Counted from the first letter of the stretch, positions 1 to 6,513 are shown. The stretch is DNA of 7,276 nucleotides from Prevotellaceae bacterium (GCA_031290375.1 JAITNR010000126.1:1-7276), one strand, 5' to 3'. The notes: generated by a model from the sequence alone, not told the origin. Translations and numbers: made by a program.

Positions 1-1129
1 CAAGCGTGATGCCTACGAACAGGAACAAATGAAGCAAAAGCAAGCCGAACGGATGCGTTCGCTGGAGGACTTTACCGCCATGATGGGCGACGAAACCGTA
101 AAACCGTCCGATGATTTGATTTTGTTGGACGATGAGCCGCAAACGGTAAAAACGTCTTCCGGAGGCGCTTCGCAAAACCGCTCTCCATCGACCATTCAAA
201 ACTCGGCAAGAGCCTATCAGGACATCAACAGGACACTCGGCAATTTCTACGAAAGCCCGAAAAATGACCCTGAAAAGGAACAACTCAAACAGGAATTGGA
301 TGAGTTAAAAATGCGTATGGACGAAAGCGAAAACCGCAAAAAAACAGCGAATGAGCAACTTGTTCTAATGGAAAAGTCCCTGCAAATGGCGTCCAAATAC
401 ATGCCGGCAACCGCCGTGTCAAACGCTGAACCTGCAACCGTTCCGGCAAACACGAATGTTTCCGGCAAAACGGCGGTTGTGCCGGTCAGTCTTGCCCATA
501 CGCAAACGGTATCTGCTCTCAATCAAAATATCAGCGATGCGGATTTTATAGAAGCGTTCAGCCGTCCGCGCAACATGGGATTTATCACCGCCAATGCGGA
601 AGCGACAAGTGTTGTCAAAAACACGATAATAGCCTGTGTGCACGGCGACCAAACCATTTTGAACGGTCAGGGCGTCCGTTTGCGACTTATGGAGCATATA
701 CGGGTGGGCAAAACGCTGATACCGCGTAATACGCTTGTTTCGGGTACAGCAAAGATTCAGGGCGAACGGCTTGATATTACAATCAACTCGGTAGAGTTTG
801 GCGGACAAATTTTGCCTGTGGAACTGACCGTTTACGACCTTGATGGACAGCGCGGTATTTTTATTCCCAACCTTCAGGAATTGAGCGCGGCAAAGGAGAT
901 TGTCGCCAATATGGGAACGTCTGCCGGCACAAGCATCAATCTTTCCAACGATGCCGGAGAACAATTCGCTGCCGACATGGGGCGCAACCTGATACAGGGT
1001 GTTTCGCAGTTTGCAGCGAAAAAACTTCGTGAGGTAAAAGTACATCTCAAGTCCGGCTACAAATTTTATCTTGTTTCGGAAGAACTCCTGAAACAGAAAA
1101 ATAATCAGATGCTGGCAAATAATCAATAA
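1..1129 (+). CDS. traM: Conjugative transposon protein TraM (VirB10-like), 5' partial
   Basis: The frame is open to the left edge (first whole codon at base 2, reading KRDAYEQEQMKQ), so the ATG at 29 is internal and the N-terminus, where TraM normally has its inner-membrane anchor, lies outside the window. About 375 residues are visible. They comprise a charged, low-complexity periplasmic linker, a predicted coiled coil at about residues 85-130 (repeated E/K/L pattern), an Ala/Thr/Val-rich stretch, and from about residue 170 the conserved C-terminal domain (FIEAFSRPRNMGFITA, then NTIIACVHGDQTILNGQ and LRLMEHIRVGKTLIPRNT). That block is typical of Bacteroides TraM, the VirB10-type protein that links the inner and outer parts of the transfer channel. 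It ends TAA at 1127-1129, 34 bases before traN. The family assignment comes from recognised sequence and gene order. Confidence 0.93.
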   Translation, partial: KRDAYEQEQMKQKQAERMRSLEDFTAMMGDETVKPSDDLILLDDEPQTVKTSSGGASQNRSPSTIQNSARAYQDINRTLGNFYESPKNDPEKEQLKQELDELKMRMDESENRKKTANEQLVLMEKSLQMASKYMPATAVSNAEPATVPANTNVSGKTAVVPVSLAHTQTVSALNQNISDADFIEAFSRPRNMGFITANAEATSVVKNTIIACVHGDQTILNGQGVRLRLMEHIRVGKTLIPRNTLVSGTAKIQGERLDITINSVEFGGQILPVELTVYDLDGQRGIFIPNLQELSAAKEIVANMGTSAGTSINLSNDAGEQFAADMGRNLIQGVSQFAAKKLREVKVHLKSGYKFYLVSEELLKQKNNQMLANNQ

Positions 1130-1163
1130 ATAATTAATAATCACCACTAAAATCCAAATTAAA

Positions 1164-2090
1164 ATGAAACAGATTTTTTTAATGCTTGCAATCATCGCAA
1201 GCGTAGTCAGTGCAAACGCGCAGGAACAACCTTCAACAGGGGATTTATTTAACGGCTTAACTCGTCCGCTCACTTTCAACAGGATGATACCGCCTTATGC
1301 CTTGGAAGTCACTTTTTCCAAAACGGTACACATTATTTTTCCGACATCTGTCCGGTATGTTGATTTAGGCTCGATTGATTTGCTCGCAGCCAAAGCGGAT
1401 GGCGCGGAAAACGTTCTCCGCGTGAAAGCGGCTACACAGGGATTCCGAAAGGAAAGTAACCTTTCCGTAATTACCGAAGACGGCAGTTATTACACGTTTA
1501 ACGTGAAATATGCAGATGAGCCTGTCAAACTTTCAGTGGAAATGTCGGACTTCTTGCATGGTTGGAACGCCGAAAACAAGCCGGGTAATGAATTGCCTGT
1601 CTTGCTCTCCGACCTTGGACAGGAATCGCCCTTCTTAGTCCGGCTCATCATGGAAACGGTACACAAAAACAACCACACGAAGATTAAGCATATCGGAAGT
1701 AAGAACTTCGGAGTATCATATCTTCTGAAAGGGGTTTACTCCCACAACGATTTGTTGTTCTTTCATCTGGCGCTTAAAAACACAACTACCGTATCGTTCG
1801 ATGTAGAATATCTTGTTTTTAAAATTGTGGATAAGAAAGTTGCCAAACGAACGGCTATTCAGGAACAGGTAATTATCCCCTTGCGAAGTTATAATCAACT
1901 GACAACCGTTGCAGGGGGTAAGGAAGAACGGACAGTATTTACCTTGCCGAAATTCACCATCCCGAACGATAAGCAATTGGTTATCGAACTGACGGAAAAA
2001 GACGGCGGACGAAACCAAACGCTGACGGTAGAGAACGCCGATTTGATACGTGCGGAAGAAATCAATAACCTTCAAGTACAAATAAAATGA
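1164..2090 (+). CDS. traN: Conjugative transposon protein TraN (DUF4138, VirB9-like)
   Basis: The product has 308 residues. It begins with a clear Sec signal peptide (MKQIFLMLAIIASVVSANA, likely cut before Q20), so it is exported. The mature part carries the TraN/DUF4138 signature: VHIIFPTSVRYVDLGS at about residues 51-66, then VLRVKAATQGF and SNLSVITEDGSYYTFNVKYA. This resembles the N-terminal domain of VirB9-type outer-membrane-complex proteins, and the rest is a beta-rich C-terminal region. TraN is expected to work with TraM in the envelope-spanning mating channel. The ATG at 1164 follows an A-rich leader with no Shine-Dalgarno sequence, usual for Bacteroidetes. The stop overlaps the traO start by four bases (ATGA at 2087-2090), which suggests translational coupling. 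Length and position between traM and traO fit the family. Confidence 0.94.
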   Translation: MKQIFLMLAIIASVVSANAQEQPSTGDLFNGLTRPLTFNRMIPPYALEVTFSKTVHIIFPTSVRYVDLGSIDLLAAKADGAENVLRVKAATQGFRKESNLSVITEDGSYYTFNVKYADEPVKLSVEMSDFLHGWNAENKPGNELPVLLSDLGQESPFLVRLIMETVHKNNHTKIKHIGSKNFGVSYLLKGVYSHNDLLFFHLALKNTTTVSFDVEYLVFKIVDKKVAKRTAIQEQVIIPLRSYNQLTTVAGGKEERTVFTLPKFTIPNDKQLVIELTEKDGGRNQTLTVENADLIRAEEINNLQVQIK

Positions 2091-2638
2091 AGCGGATACA
2101 CATTATATTAATGGCGTTATGCCTCGCTTTCACGAGCAGGGCATACGCTCAACGATACCTGCCCGGAATGTGCGGATTGCAATTTACCGCAGGAACAACC
2201 CAAAATGGTTTTCATTCAGGTATTGCCTTTTCAAGTTACAACAAACATGCCGACAGATGGGTATTTGGCGCAGAATATCTCGAAAAGCAACATCCGTATA
2301 AGGATACGAATATCCCGCAGTCGCTTTTTACCGTCGATGCGGGGTATTATCTGAAATTCCTCTCCGACCCGAGCAAAACGTTCTTTCTTTCGTTGGGCGC
2401 TTCGGCGATGGCTGGATACGAAACTATTAATTGGAATGACAAAGTTTTGTCTGACGGTGCGACAATCAATAACGGCGATGCGTTTCTATATGGTGGGGCT
2501 TTGACCCTCGAATTGGAAACTTATCTGACCAACCGGATTGTTTTGCTCGTCAATGCTCGTGAACGGCTGCTGATGGGGTCTTCCGTCGAGAGATTCCATA
2601 CACAGTTTGGTTTGGGATTAAAATTCATAATAAATTAA
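2087..2638 (+). CDS. traO: Conjugative transposon protein TraO
   Basis: The product has 183 residues with an N-terminal signal peptide (MKRIHIILMALCLAFTSRAYA, cut before or near Q22). The mature protein starts RYLPGMCGLQFTAG, a recognisable opening of the Bacteroides TraO family. It is Gly/Tyr/aromatic-rich with alternating beta-type stretches (YYLKFLSDPSKTFFLSLGASA, then the final TQFGLGLKFIIN). The pattern and the terminal aromatic/hydrophobic strand suggest an outer-membrane or outer-membrane-associated barrel-like protein; that is inference. The start overlaps the traN stop by four bases, so it is probably translationally coupled. It ends five bases before traQ. Length matches the family. 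Confidence 0.9.
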   Translation: MKRIHIILMALCLAFTSRAYAQRYLPGMCGLQFTAGTTQNGFHSGIAFSSYNKHADRWVFGAEYLEKQHPYKDTNIPQSLFTVDAGYYLKFLSDPSKTFFLSLGASAMAGYETINWNDKVLSDGATINNGDAFLYGGALTLELETYLTNRIVLLVNARERLLMGSSVERFHTQFGLGLKFIIN

Positions 2639-2643
2639 TACAC

Positions 2644-3072
2644 ATGAAAATGAAACGATTTGCAAGTTATATTTTATATACGCTATTGCTCGCTGCAATA
2701 GTTTGCGCCTGTAGTGACCGGCTTGATATTAATCCGGTTTACGGCTTTGATTTACTCACTATGCCAATACCCAAAAAGATTGTTGAAAATGAAACGGTAG
2801 AAATTCGCTGCCAGTTGACCAAAGAGGGCGATTACTCCGGAACAGCGTTTTTTATCCGCTACTTTCAGCCTGACGGCAAAGGCGAACTGCGTTTGGACGA
2901 CGGCACGCTGCTCACGCCAAACGACCTTTTTCCGTTGACAAAGGACGTTTTCCGTTTATACTATACCTCGCGCTGCACCGACCAGCAAACGATTGATGTG
3001 TATATTGAGGATAGTTTTAAGCAGGTGGTGCAAAAGACGCTAAGTTTCAGTAATGAAAACGAGGAGAAATAA
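2644..3072 (+). CDS. traQ: Conjugative transposon protein TraQ (DUF3872), probable lipoprotein
   Basis: The product has 142 residues. After a basic N-terminus and hydrophobic core comes a lipobox-like sequence V-C-A-C with the probable lipidated Cys at residue 23, followed by S-D-R, as in many Bacteroidetes lipoproteins. The mature part (NPVYGFDLLTMPIPKKI, VEIRCQLTKEGDY, IRYFQPDGKGELRLDDG, LYYTSRCTDQQTIDVYIEDSF) is a strong match to remembered TraQ/DUF3872 proteins, probably a small Ig-like beta domain. It starts five bases after the traO stop; the in-frame ATG at 2650 is an alternative start. In CTnDOT a TraP primase gene lies between traO and traQ; here the two are adjacent. The next gene begins two bases after its stop. 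Confidence 0.9.
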   Translation: MKMKRFASYILYTLLLAAIVCACSDRLDINPVYGFDLLTMPIPKKIVENETVEIRCQLTKEGDYSGTAFFIRYFQPDGKGELRLDDGTLLTPNDLFPLTKDVFRLYYTSRCTDQQTIDVYIEDSFKQVVQKTLSFSNENEEK

Positions 3073-3074
3073 TA

Positions 3075-3599
3075 ATGAATGTACTTACCGACAGGGAAAA
3101 ATGGGATATTCAGAAGATTGAGGGAAGCAGGGATTATTATCCCTCGCTTCCCGAACATCGCAAAACGGCAGCCGTGTCATTGGCTGCCGTTTCCGCCTGC
3201 GGTTACAATCTGGAGTACGTGCCGGAAAGCATAATCAGCAGGGAAACATGCAGGGTAGCCCTCCAATCAAAGGATGTGGATTGTACCGTTTTACCGCATA
3301 TTCCTTTCTCGGATATTCAAAGGGATGGCATACAGAGATTTTCCGGCAGCACTCCGGCATTTGTGTTGTACAGTTTTATGGACATAACCGATGCGAAAAC
3401 GGCAAAAGAAGCCGTCAAAGCGGATGCCTATTGCCTGCAATTCATCCCCGACAAACTGCTGACGGCAGACCTCTGTAAAACGGCTCTGCAAAGTCCCAAT
3501 GCGGACAAAAAGATATTGAAGTTTGTTTCGGAGCGTTTTCCCGCCATGCAAACAGCGGAACGGACACAGCACAATGCAAACAATAAATTGAAAATGTGA
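3075..3599 (+). CDS. tra-operon-linked protein of unknown function with two internal repeats
   Basis: The product has 174 residues with no signal peptide or membrane segment, so it is probably cytoplasmic. Two related segments are visible, about residues 34-78 (YNLEYVPESIISRETCRVAL, then VLPHIPF) and 113-155 (YCLQFIPDKLLTADLCKTAL, then ILKFVSERF). The pattern is x-L-x-[YF]-[VI]-P-[ED]-x-[IL]-[IL]-[ST]-x2-[LT]-C-[RK]-x-A-L-Q-S. This resembles the helical DUF4116-type repeat, from memory and not checked. It starts two bases after the traQ stop. Unlike its neighbours it has a good Shine-Dalgarno sequence, AGGAG at 3062-3066, eight bases before the ATG. It is the last gene of the tra operon, since a strong terminator follows the TGA directly. 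It could be an accessory transfer protein or an unrelated passenger; I do not recognise a specific function. Confidence 0.82.
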   Translation: MNVLTDREKWDIQKIEGSRDYYPSLPEHRKTAAVSLAAVSACGYNLEYVPESIISRETCRVALQSKDVDCTVLPHIPFSDIQRDGIQRFSGSTPAFVLYSFMDITDAKTAKEAVKADAYCLQFIPDKLLTADLCKTALQSPNADKKILKFVSERFPAMQTAERTQHNANNKLKM

Positions 3600-3641
3600 C
3601 GAATGACGGACGGTTTATTATACCGTCCGTTTCGTTTTTTA
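3599..3641 (+). terminator. Intrinsic terminator of the tra operon
   Basis: A perfect 9-bp stem, ACGGACGGT (3606-3614) with ACCGTCCGT (3622-3630), has a 7-base loop. The outer arms ACGAA (3599-3603) and TTCGT (3631-3635) extend it across a two-base TG bulge, and a T-run follows (3636-3641). It begins within the stop codon of the last tra gene. A-rich sequence on the left of the stem is modest, so use by the convergent minus-strand operon ending at 3656 is possible but weaker. Confidence 0.88.
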
Positions 3642-3655
3642 TCCCAAAGTGTAAT

Positions 3656-4039
3656 TTAATTTTTAGAAAAATCTATTGGAATATATTGATTTCCCTCATG
3701 GGAATCATACAACGAATATTTTTCCACTAATTCATCTAATAATCCGGGAGGTAAGTGCAGGTATGCGGCAAAAGCCGGATAATCGTGCATGCCGAAACCA
3801 ATCATGATGCCGTCTTCTTCATCTTCGTGGTCAAGCATGAAAACAAAGTAATTATATTTATCGTTGGCATCCATATTAAACAGGATTTCCTCATAGGACA
3901 AATTCAGTGGAGGATTTACGCCTTCAGGCAGCAGCCCGTGGTATTTGGCATCCGTCCAACCTTGTTGCCGGTAGGTGGAATACAATTCCCGAAGTTGAGC
4001 CGTGGACAAGTGTTTGATGGAATAAAAACGTTCTACCAT
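3656..4039 (-). CDS. Acidic protein of unknown function
   Basis: The product has 127 residues with no signal peptide or membrane segment. It starts MVERFYSIKHLSTAQLRELY and contains a central acidic stretch (MLDHEDEEDGIMIGFGMHDY, about residues 68-87) and a C-terminal half rich in Tyr, Leu and acidic residues. I do not recognise a family. It is the second gene of a minus-strand pair: its ATG lies four bases after the stop of the upstream Lys/Arg-rich gene, so the two are almost certainly cotranscribed and perhaps coupled. It is convergent with the tra operon and ends about 15 bases beyond that operon's terminator. Proteins like this are often found as uncharacterised genes in Bacteroidetes mobile elements; that is general context, not evidence of function. 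Confidence 0.8.
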   Translation of the reverse strand: MVERFYSIKHLSTAQLRELYSTYRQQGWTDAKYHGLLPEGVNPPLNLSYEEILFNMDANDKYNYFVFMLDHEDEEDGIMIGFGMHDYPAFAAYLHLPPGLLDELVEKYSLYDSHEGNQYIPIDFSKN

Positions 4040-4043
4040 ATTT

Positions 4044-4409
4044 TTATGAATTGTTTTCTCTAATAATAATGTCGTTATCCTCTTTATCTACGTCAGGATT
4101 CAACATTGCCTTTTCCTTACGCCGTTGCTCCTTTGCCTCTTTTTTCCGCTCTCTCTTCGCTTTTTCATCCGCTTTTGCGTCCTTGATGGATTTTACGACG
4201 GTCGGCTCTGCCTTTTTAAAACGCTTGAAATAAATTTCTTCAATGAATTGAGGCAGAGGCGCTTTCCATGTTTCCTGCTTGTGGTTGTCTATTTTCCCCA
4301 ATTTGTCGGGATTCAAGCCCAATTCACGAGCCATCTGGACGTGTTTGTCCGATAGCATGTGCCGTTTCTGGGCTGCCTGCCACTTTTCCAATTTGACATT
4401 CGTATTCAT
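4044..4409 (-). CDS. Lys/Arg-rich protein of unknown function
   Basis: The preferred start is the ATG at 4409, giving 122 residues (MNTNVKLEKWQAAQKRHMLS onward). The frame is open further upstream to 4490, but that extension would cross the TACCTTTG box at 4436-4429 and both divergent promoters. The first half (about residues 10-66) looks like a compact folded domain: LSDKHVQMARELGLNPDKLG, then ETWKAPLPQFIEEIYFKRF. I recall similar LSDxHVQMARELG...WKAPLPxFIE proteins as widespread conserved hypotheticals, without known function. The tail (about 72-104) is a highly charged K/E/R/A helix (KAKRERKKEAKEQRRKEK), a likely coiled coil or nucleic-acid-contacting extension. It heads the operon with the acidic protein. 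Confidence 0.82.
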   Translation of the reverse strand: MNTNVKLEKWQAAQKRHMLSDKHVQMARELGLNPDKLGKIDNHKQETWKAPLPQFIEEIYFKRFKKAEPTVVKSIKDAKADEKAKRERKKEAKEQRRKEKAMLNPDVDKEDNDIIIRENNS

Positions 4410-4428
4410 TTCTTTTTTATTCTCGAAG

Positions 4429-4458
4429 CAAAGGTAATACAAATTCATGAAAGAGAAA
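4429..4458 (-). promoter_or_regulatory. Bacteroidetes-type promoter for the minus-strand operon
   Basis: On the minus strand a -7 box TACCTTTG reads from 4436 to 4429, matching TAnnTTTG. A weak -33 candidate, TTTC, lies at 4458-4455 with an 18-base spacer. The box is about 19 bases upstream of the ATG at 4409, consistent with a short leader. The -33 match is poor, so activation by a regulator is possible. Confidence 0.6.
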
Positions 4459-4486
4459 CCATTGAAATAAAATGCGTACCTTTGCA
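4455..4486 (+). repeat. Left copy of an imperfect direct repeat (partner 6544-6580)
   Basis: The segment is GAAAC, one mismatch, ATTGAAATAAAA (4461-4472), then TGCGTACCTTTGCA (4473-4486). The copy at 6544-6580 has the same blocks in the same order, with a 5-base insertion (ATAAT, 6562-6566) between the last two. That gives 31 identical positions out of 32, plus the indel. The two copies bound the cupin/AraC/reductase module about 2.1 kb apart. Both include a -7 box and a GTACCTTTGC core. Confidence 0.8.
4462..4484 (+). promoter_or_regulatory. Probable promoter of the cupin-AraC operon
   Basis: A -7 box TACCTTTG (4477-4484) lies 24 bases upstream of the cupin ATG, leaving a leader of roughly 15-20 bases. 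The nearest upstream TTG (4462-4464) is only 12 bases from the box, shorter than the usual 17-21 in Bacteroidetes. The -33 contact may therefore be weak, and transcription may be low or depend on an activator. The box pairs as a perfect 9-base inverted repeat (GCAAAGGTA/TACCTTTGC) with the divergent -7 box at 4428-4436. Confidence 0.65.
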
Positions 4487-4508
4487 GCAATATTGATAAT
4501 GTAAAGCT

Positions 4509-4883
4509 ATGGCAACAATTTTAAAAGCAAACCAAAGAGAATTTAAAGAAGACCCAAACAAAATAGATGGATTCAGATTATTCTCAGATGTTTCAAGGAT
4601 AAAAAGAGGGATAAATCCTCACCATTTAAACTTTGATTTACAACAATTAAATCCGGGTCAATATTGTTCTGCATATCATTTTCACAGATATGCAGAAGAG
4701 TTATTTATGATAATCTCCGGCTCTGCAACATTAAGAACGCCTCTTGGATTGAACGTTGTTGATAGTGGTGATTTTATATTCTTTGAGATGGGCGAAACGG
4801 GAGCGCATCAGTTATATAATCATACAATTGAACCTTGCGTTTATTTGGACGTAAGAACGTTTATCGGATATAAACAGATTTGA
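4509..4883 (+). CDS. Single-domain cupin protein, probably C-terminally short
   Basis: The product has 124 residues and is cytoplasmic. Cupin motif 1 is complete: H57, H59 and E64 in HFHRYAEE, followed by G71. Motif 2 is GDFIFFEMGETGAHQLYN (87-104), with H100 as the fourth metal ligand but without the usual Pro. A mononuclear metal site is therefore predicted; the substrate is unknown (small sugar or organic acid, or a sensor role). Related single-domain cupins I remember continue for a further 30-40 residues after the YLDVRTFIG segment, whereas this one stops five codons later (Y-K-Q-I). It may be truncated or use a divergent end. The AraC gene starts nine bases after its TGA, so the two form an operon. 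The gene is AT-rich compared with the tra genes. Confidence 0.86.
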   Translation: MATILKANQREFKEDPNKIDGFRLFSDVSRIKRGINPHHLNFDLQQLNPGQYCSAYHFHRYAEELFMIISGSATLRTPLGLNVVDSGDFIFFEMGETGAHQLYNHTIEPCVYLDVRTFIGYKQI

Positions 4884-4892
4884 TAATTATTT

Positions 4893-5729
4893 ATGGACGA
4901 AAACATCAGAACATTTGATTTTAAAACTTTGCCGATTGAGATAGAGATTAAAGATTTGGAGTTTGTCAGGGAATTGCCGAAACTGTTTGGGCAAGCCCAC
5001 AAAGCAAATTTTTATCAAATCGTATGGATTACTGAGGGGGAAGCCAAATTTTATATTGATTTTCGGAATATAACTATCAAAGCGAATGAAGTATTAATCA
5101 TATCGTCCGGTCAGGTTTTCGTGTTCGATACTCAATCCGATTACTCCGGCAAAATAATTCTGTTTACAAGTAACTTTTTCACCATAACCGAACTTGATTC
5201 CAATTTTTTGCATACATCCAAAATTATTAATCCGATTAACCTCAATCAAATAGTCCCCATTTGTCCGCAACTTATGGAAAATCTGACCACACTATTGGAG
5301 GAATGTTTAAAATATCCTGTTGATGGTTTTCAAAAAGGAATAGCCCAAAGTTTGCTTCGGGTAATTTTGCTCGAAACGGAAAGGCAACTTTCCACATCTT
5401 GTCCTCTGATAATTAACAATACAGGAAGAAAATTTTGTAATGCTGTTGAACGACATTTTAAAGAAAGCAGGAACACGGAATATTACGTCAATCTGTTAGG
5501 AATAAATGAAAAGACGTTATCCAAAGAGGTTAAGGTACTCTCCGGGAAAACGCCCAAAGTTTATATTGATTCACGTATCATACTTGAAGCCAAACGATTG
5601 TTGTCATACAGCGCACTATCAGTAAAGGAAATTGGTTTTGAACTCGGTTTTGACGAACCTACCAACTTCAATAAATATTTCCGTAAACACACAGGCGCAA
5701 CTCCCATACAATTTCGAGAATCTATTTGA
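4893..5729 (+). CDS. AraC/XylS-family transcriptional regulator
   Basis: The product has 278 residues, a normal length for the family. The N-terminal half (about 35-95: FYQIVWITEGEAKFYIDF, then ANEVLIISSGQVFVFD) looks like the cupin-type ligand-binding domain of AraC regulators. The C-terminal 100 residues form the double helix-turn-helix: first HTH about 197-222 (YYVNLLGINEKTLSKEVKVL), then the linker helix (DSRIILEAKRLLSYSALSVK), and second HTH about 243-272 with the signature EIGFELGFDEPTNFNKYFRK, GATPIQFR. It probably binds DNA as an activator. It is cotranscribed with the cupin, and the reductase gene 107 bases downstream with its own promoter is the most likely target, along with its own operon. 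The ligand is unknown. Confidence 0.93.
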   Translation: MDENIRTFDFKTLPIEIEIKDLEFVRELPKLFGQAHKANFYQIVWITEGEAKFYIDFRNITIKANEVLIISSGQVFVFDTQSDYSGKIILFTSNFFTITELDSNFLHTSKIINPINLNQIVPICPQLMENLTTLLEECLKYPVDGFQKGIAQSLLRVILLETERQLSTSCPLIINNTGRKFCNAVERHFKESRNTEYYVNLLGINEKTLSKEVKVLSGKTPKVYIDSRIILEAKRLLSYSALSVKEIGFELGFDEPTNFNKYFRKHTGATPIQFRESI

Positions 5730-5770
5730 TAGATGACGGAGATTTACCATTAACAGACGAATATGTATCA

Positions 5771-5800
5771 CTGTCGCCATCCCAAAGCGCTGTACCTTTG
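5771..5800 (+). promoter_or_regulatory. Promoter of the NAD(P)H-binding reductase gene, with possible operator
   Basis: A -7 box TACCTTTG (5793-5800) lies 36 bases upstream of the ATG. The only -33-like triplet at suitable spacing is CTG (5771-5773, 19-base spacer), a poor match to TTG, as expected for an activator-dependent promoter. CAAAG (5783-5787) and CTTTG (5796-5800) form an inverted repeat with an 8-base spacer that covers the -7 box; this could be an operator. The site also matches GTACCTTTGC. Confidence 0.6.
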
Positions 5801-5836
5801 CATTATTAATTTATAAACATTTTAAAAAGCATAGAA

Positions 5837-6487
5837 ATGACAAAAATTGTATTAATAGGAGCAAGCGGATTTGTAGGGTCTGCTATCCTGAACGAAGCAT
5901 TGAACAGGGATATTCAAGTGACAGCGGTTGTCCGTAACCCTGAAAACATCAAAATTTCAAGTCCCAACTTGAAAATCGTTAAGGCTGATGTGTCGTCAGC
6001 CGACACCGTAGGAGCGTTTGCCAAAGGGGTTGATGCCGTTATCAGCGCATACAATCCGGGATGGACAAATCCAAACATCTACGAAGAAACATTAAAAACG
6101 TATCCTGCTATTCTCGAAGGAGTAAAAAAAGCAGGAGTAAAACGCTTGTTAATCGTTGGTGGTGCAGGAACATTGTTTGTTGCACCCGGACTTCGCGTTG
6201 TTGATTCAGGCGGTATTCCGCAGGAAATTATGGGTGGTGTAAAATCACTTGGTGAGTTTTATCTCAATACCCTTATGGATGAAAAGGACATTGATTGGGT
6301 ATTTTTATCTCCCGCAGGAAGTTTAGAATCGGGCGAATGTACAGGCAATTATCGGCTTGGTAAAGATGACTTAATCGTAAACGACAAAGGCGAAAGCAAA
6401 ATATCGGTGCAAGATTATGCCAAAGCGATGGTCGATGAGTTAAAAATGCCTGTTCATCACAAAGAGCGTTTTACAATAGGTTATTAA
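5837..6487 (+). CDS. NAD(P)H-binding reductase, COG2910/NmrA-like atypical SDR
   Basis: The product has 216 residues. The N-terminal Rossmann motif is complete: KIVLIGASGFVG with G8-x-x-G11-x-x-G14, then an Arg at 33 at the end of the second strand (VVRNP), which favours NADP(H). The order of segments ADVSSAD, DAVISAYNPGWTNPN, GVKKAGVKRLLIVGGAG (about 95-111), DWVFLSPAG and the ending HHKERFTIGY strongly matches the COG2910 putative NADH-flavin reductase group as remembered. The classical YxxxK pair of SDR enzymes is not evident, as usual for this group. It is a cytoplasmic enzyme, probably reducing a flavin, quinone or reactive small molecule; the substrate is not known. It has its own promoter and follows the AraC gene, which may control it. 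Codon use resembles the neighbouring cargo and is less GC-rich than tra. Confidence 0.9.
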   Translation: MTKIVLIGASGFVGSAILNEALNRDIQVTAVVRNPENIKISSPNLKIVKADVSSADTVGAFAKGVDAVISAYNPGWTNPNIYEETLKTYPAILEGVKKAGVKRLLIVGGAGTLFVAPGLRVVDSGGIPQEIMGGVKSLGEFYLNTLMDEKDIDWVFLSPAGSLESGECTGNYRLGKDDLIVNDKGESKISVQDYAKAMVDELKMPVHHKERFTIGY

Positions 6488-6513
6488 TCTTTAGCGCTTA
6501 TCTGTTTGCACGA

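Noticed and set aside
29..1129. TraM starting at the ATG at base 29
   Set aside because: The frame is open to the left edge and TraM needs an N-terminal anchor that is absent after base 29; the gene is partial.
419..1279. Long minus-strand open frame (286 codons) opposite traM
   Set aside because: It lies opposite traM and the traN start, shows no recognisable domain, and has no promoter or operon context; it is a shadow frame.
3656..4409. Classical toxin-antitoxin pair
   Set aside because: Operon shape and charge contrast fit loosely, but neither protein shows a toxin fold motif or a DNA-binding antitoxin domain.
4410..4490. N-terminal extension of the Lys/Arg-rich protein from 4490
   Set aside because: It would translate through both divergent -7 boxes; the ATG at 4409 sits at the right distance from the TACCTTTG box.
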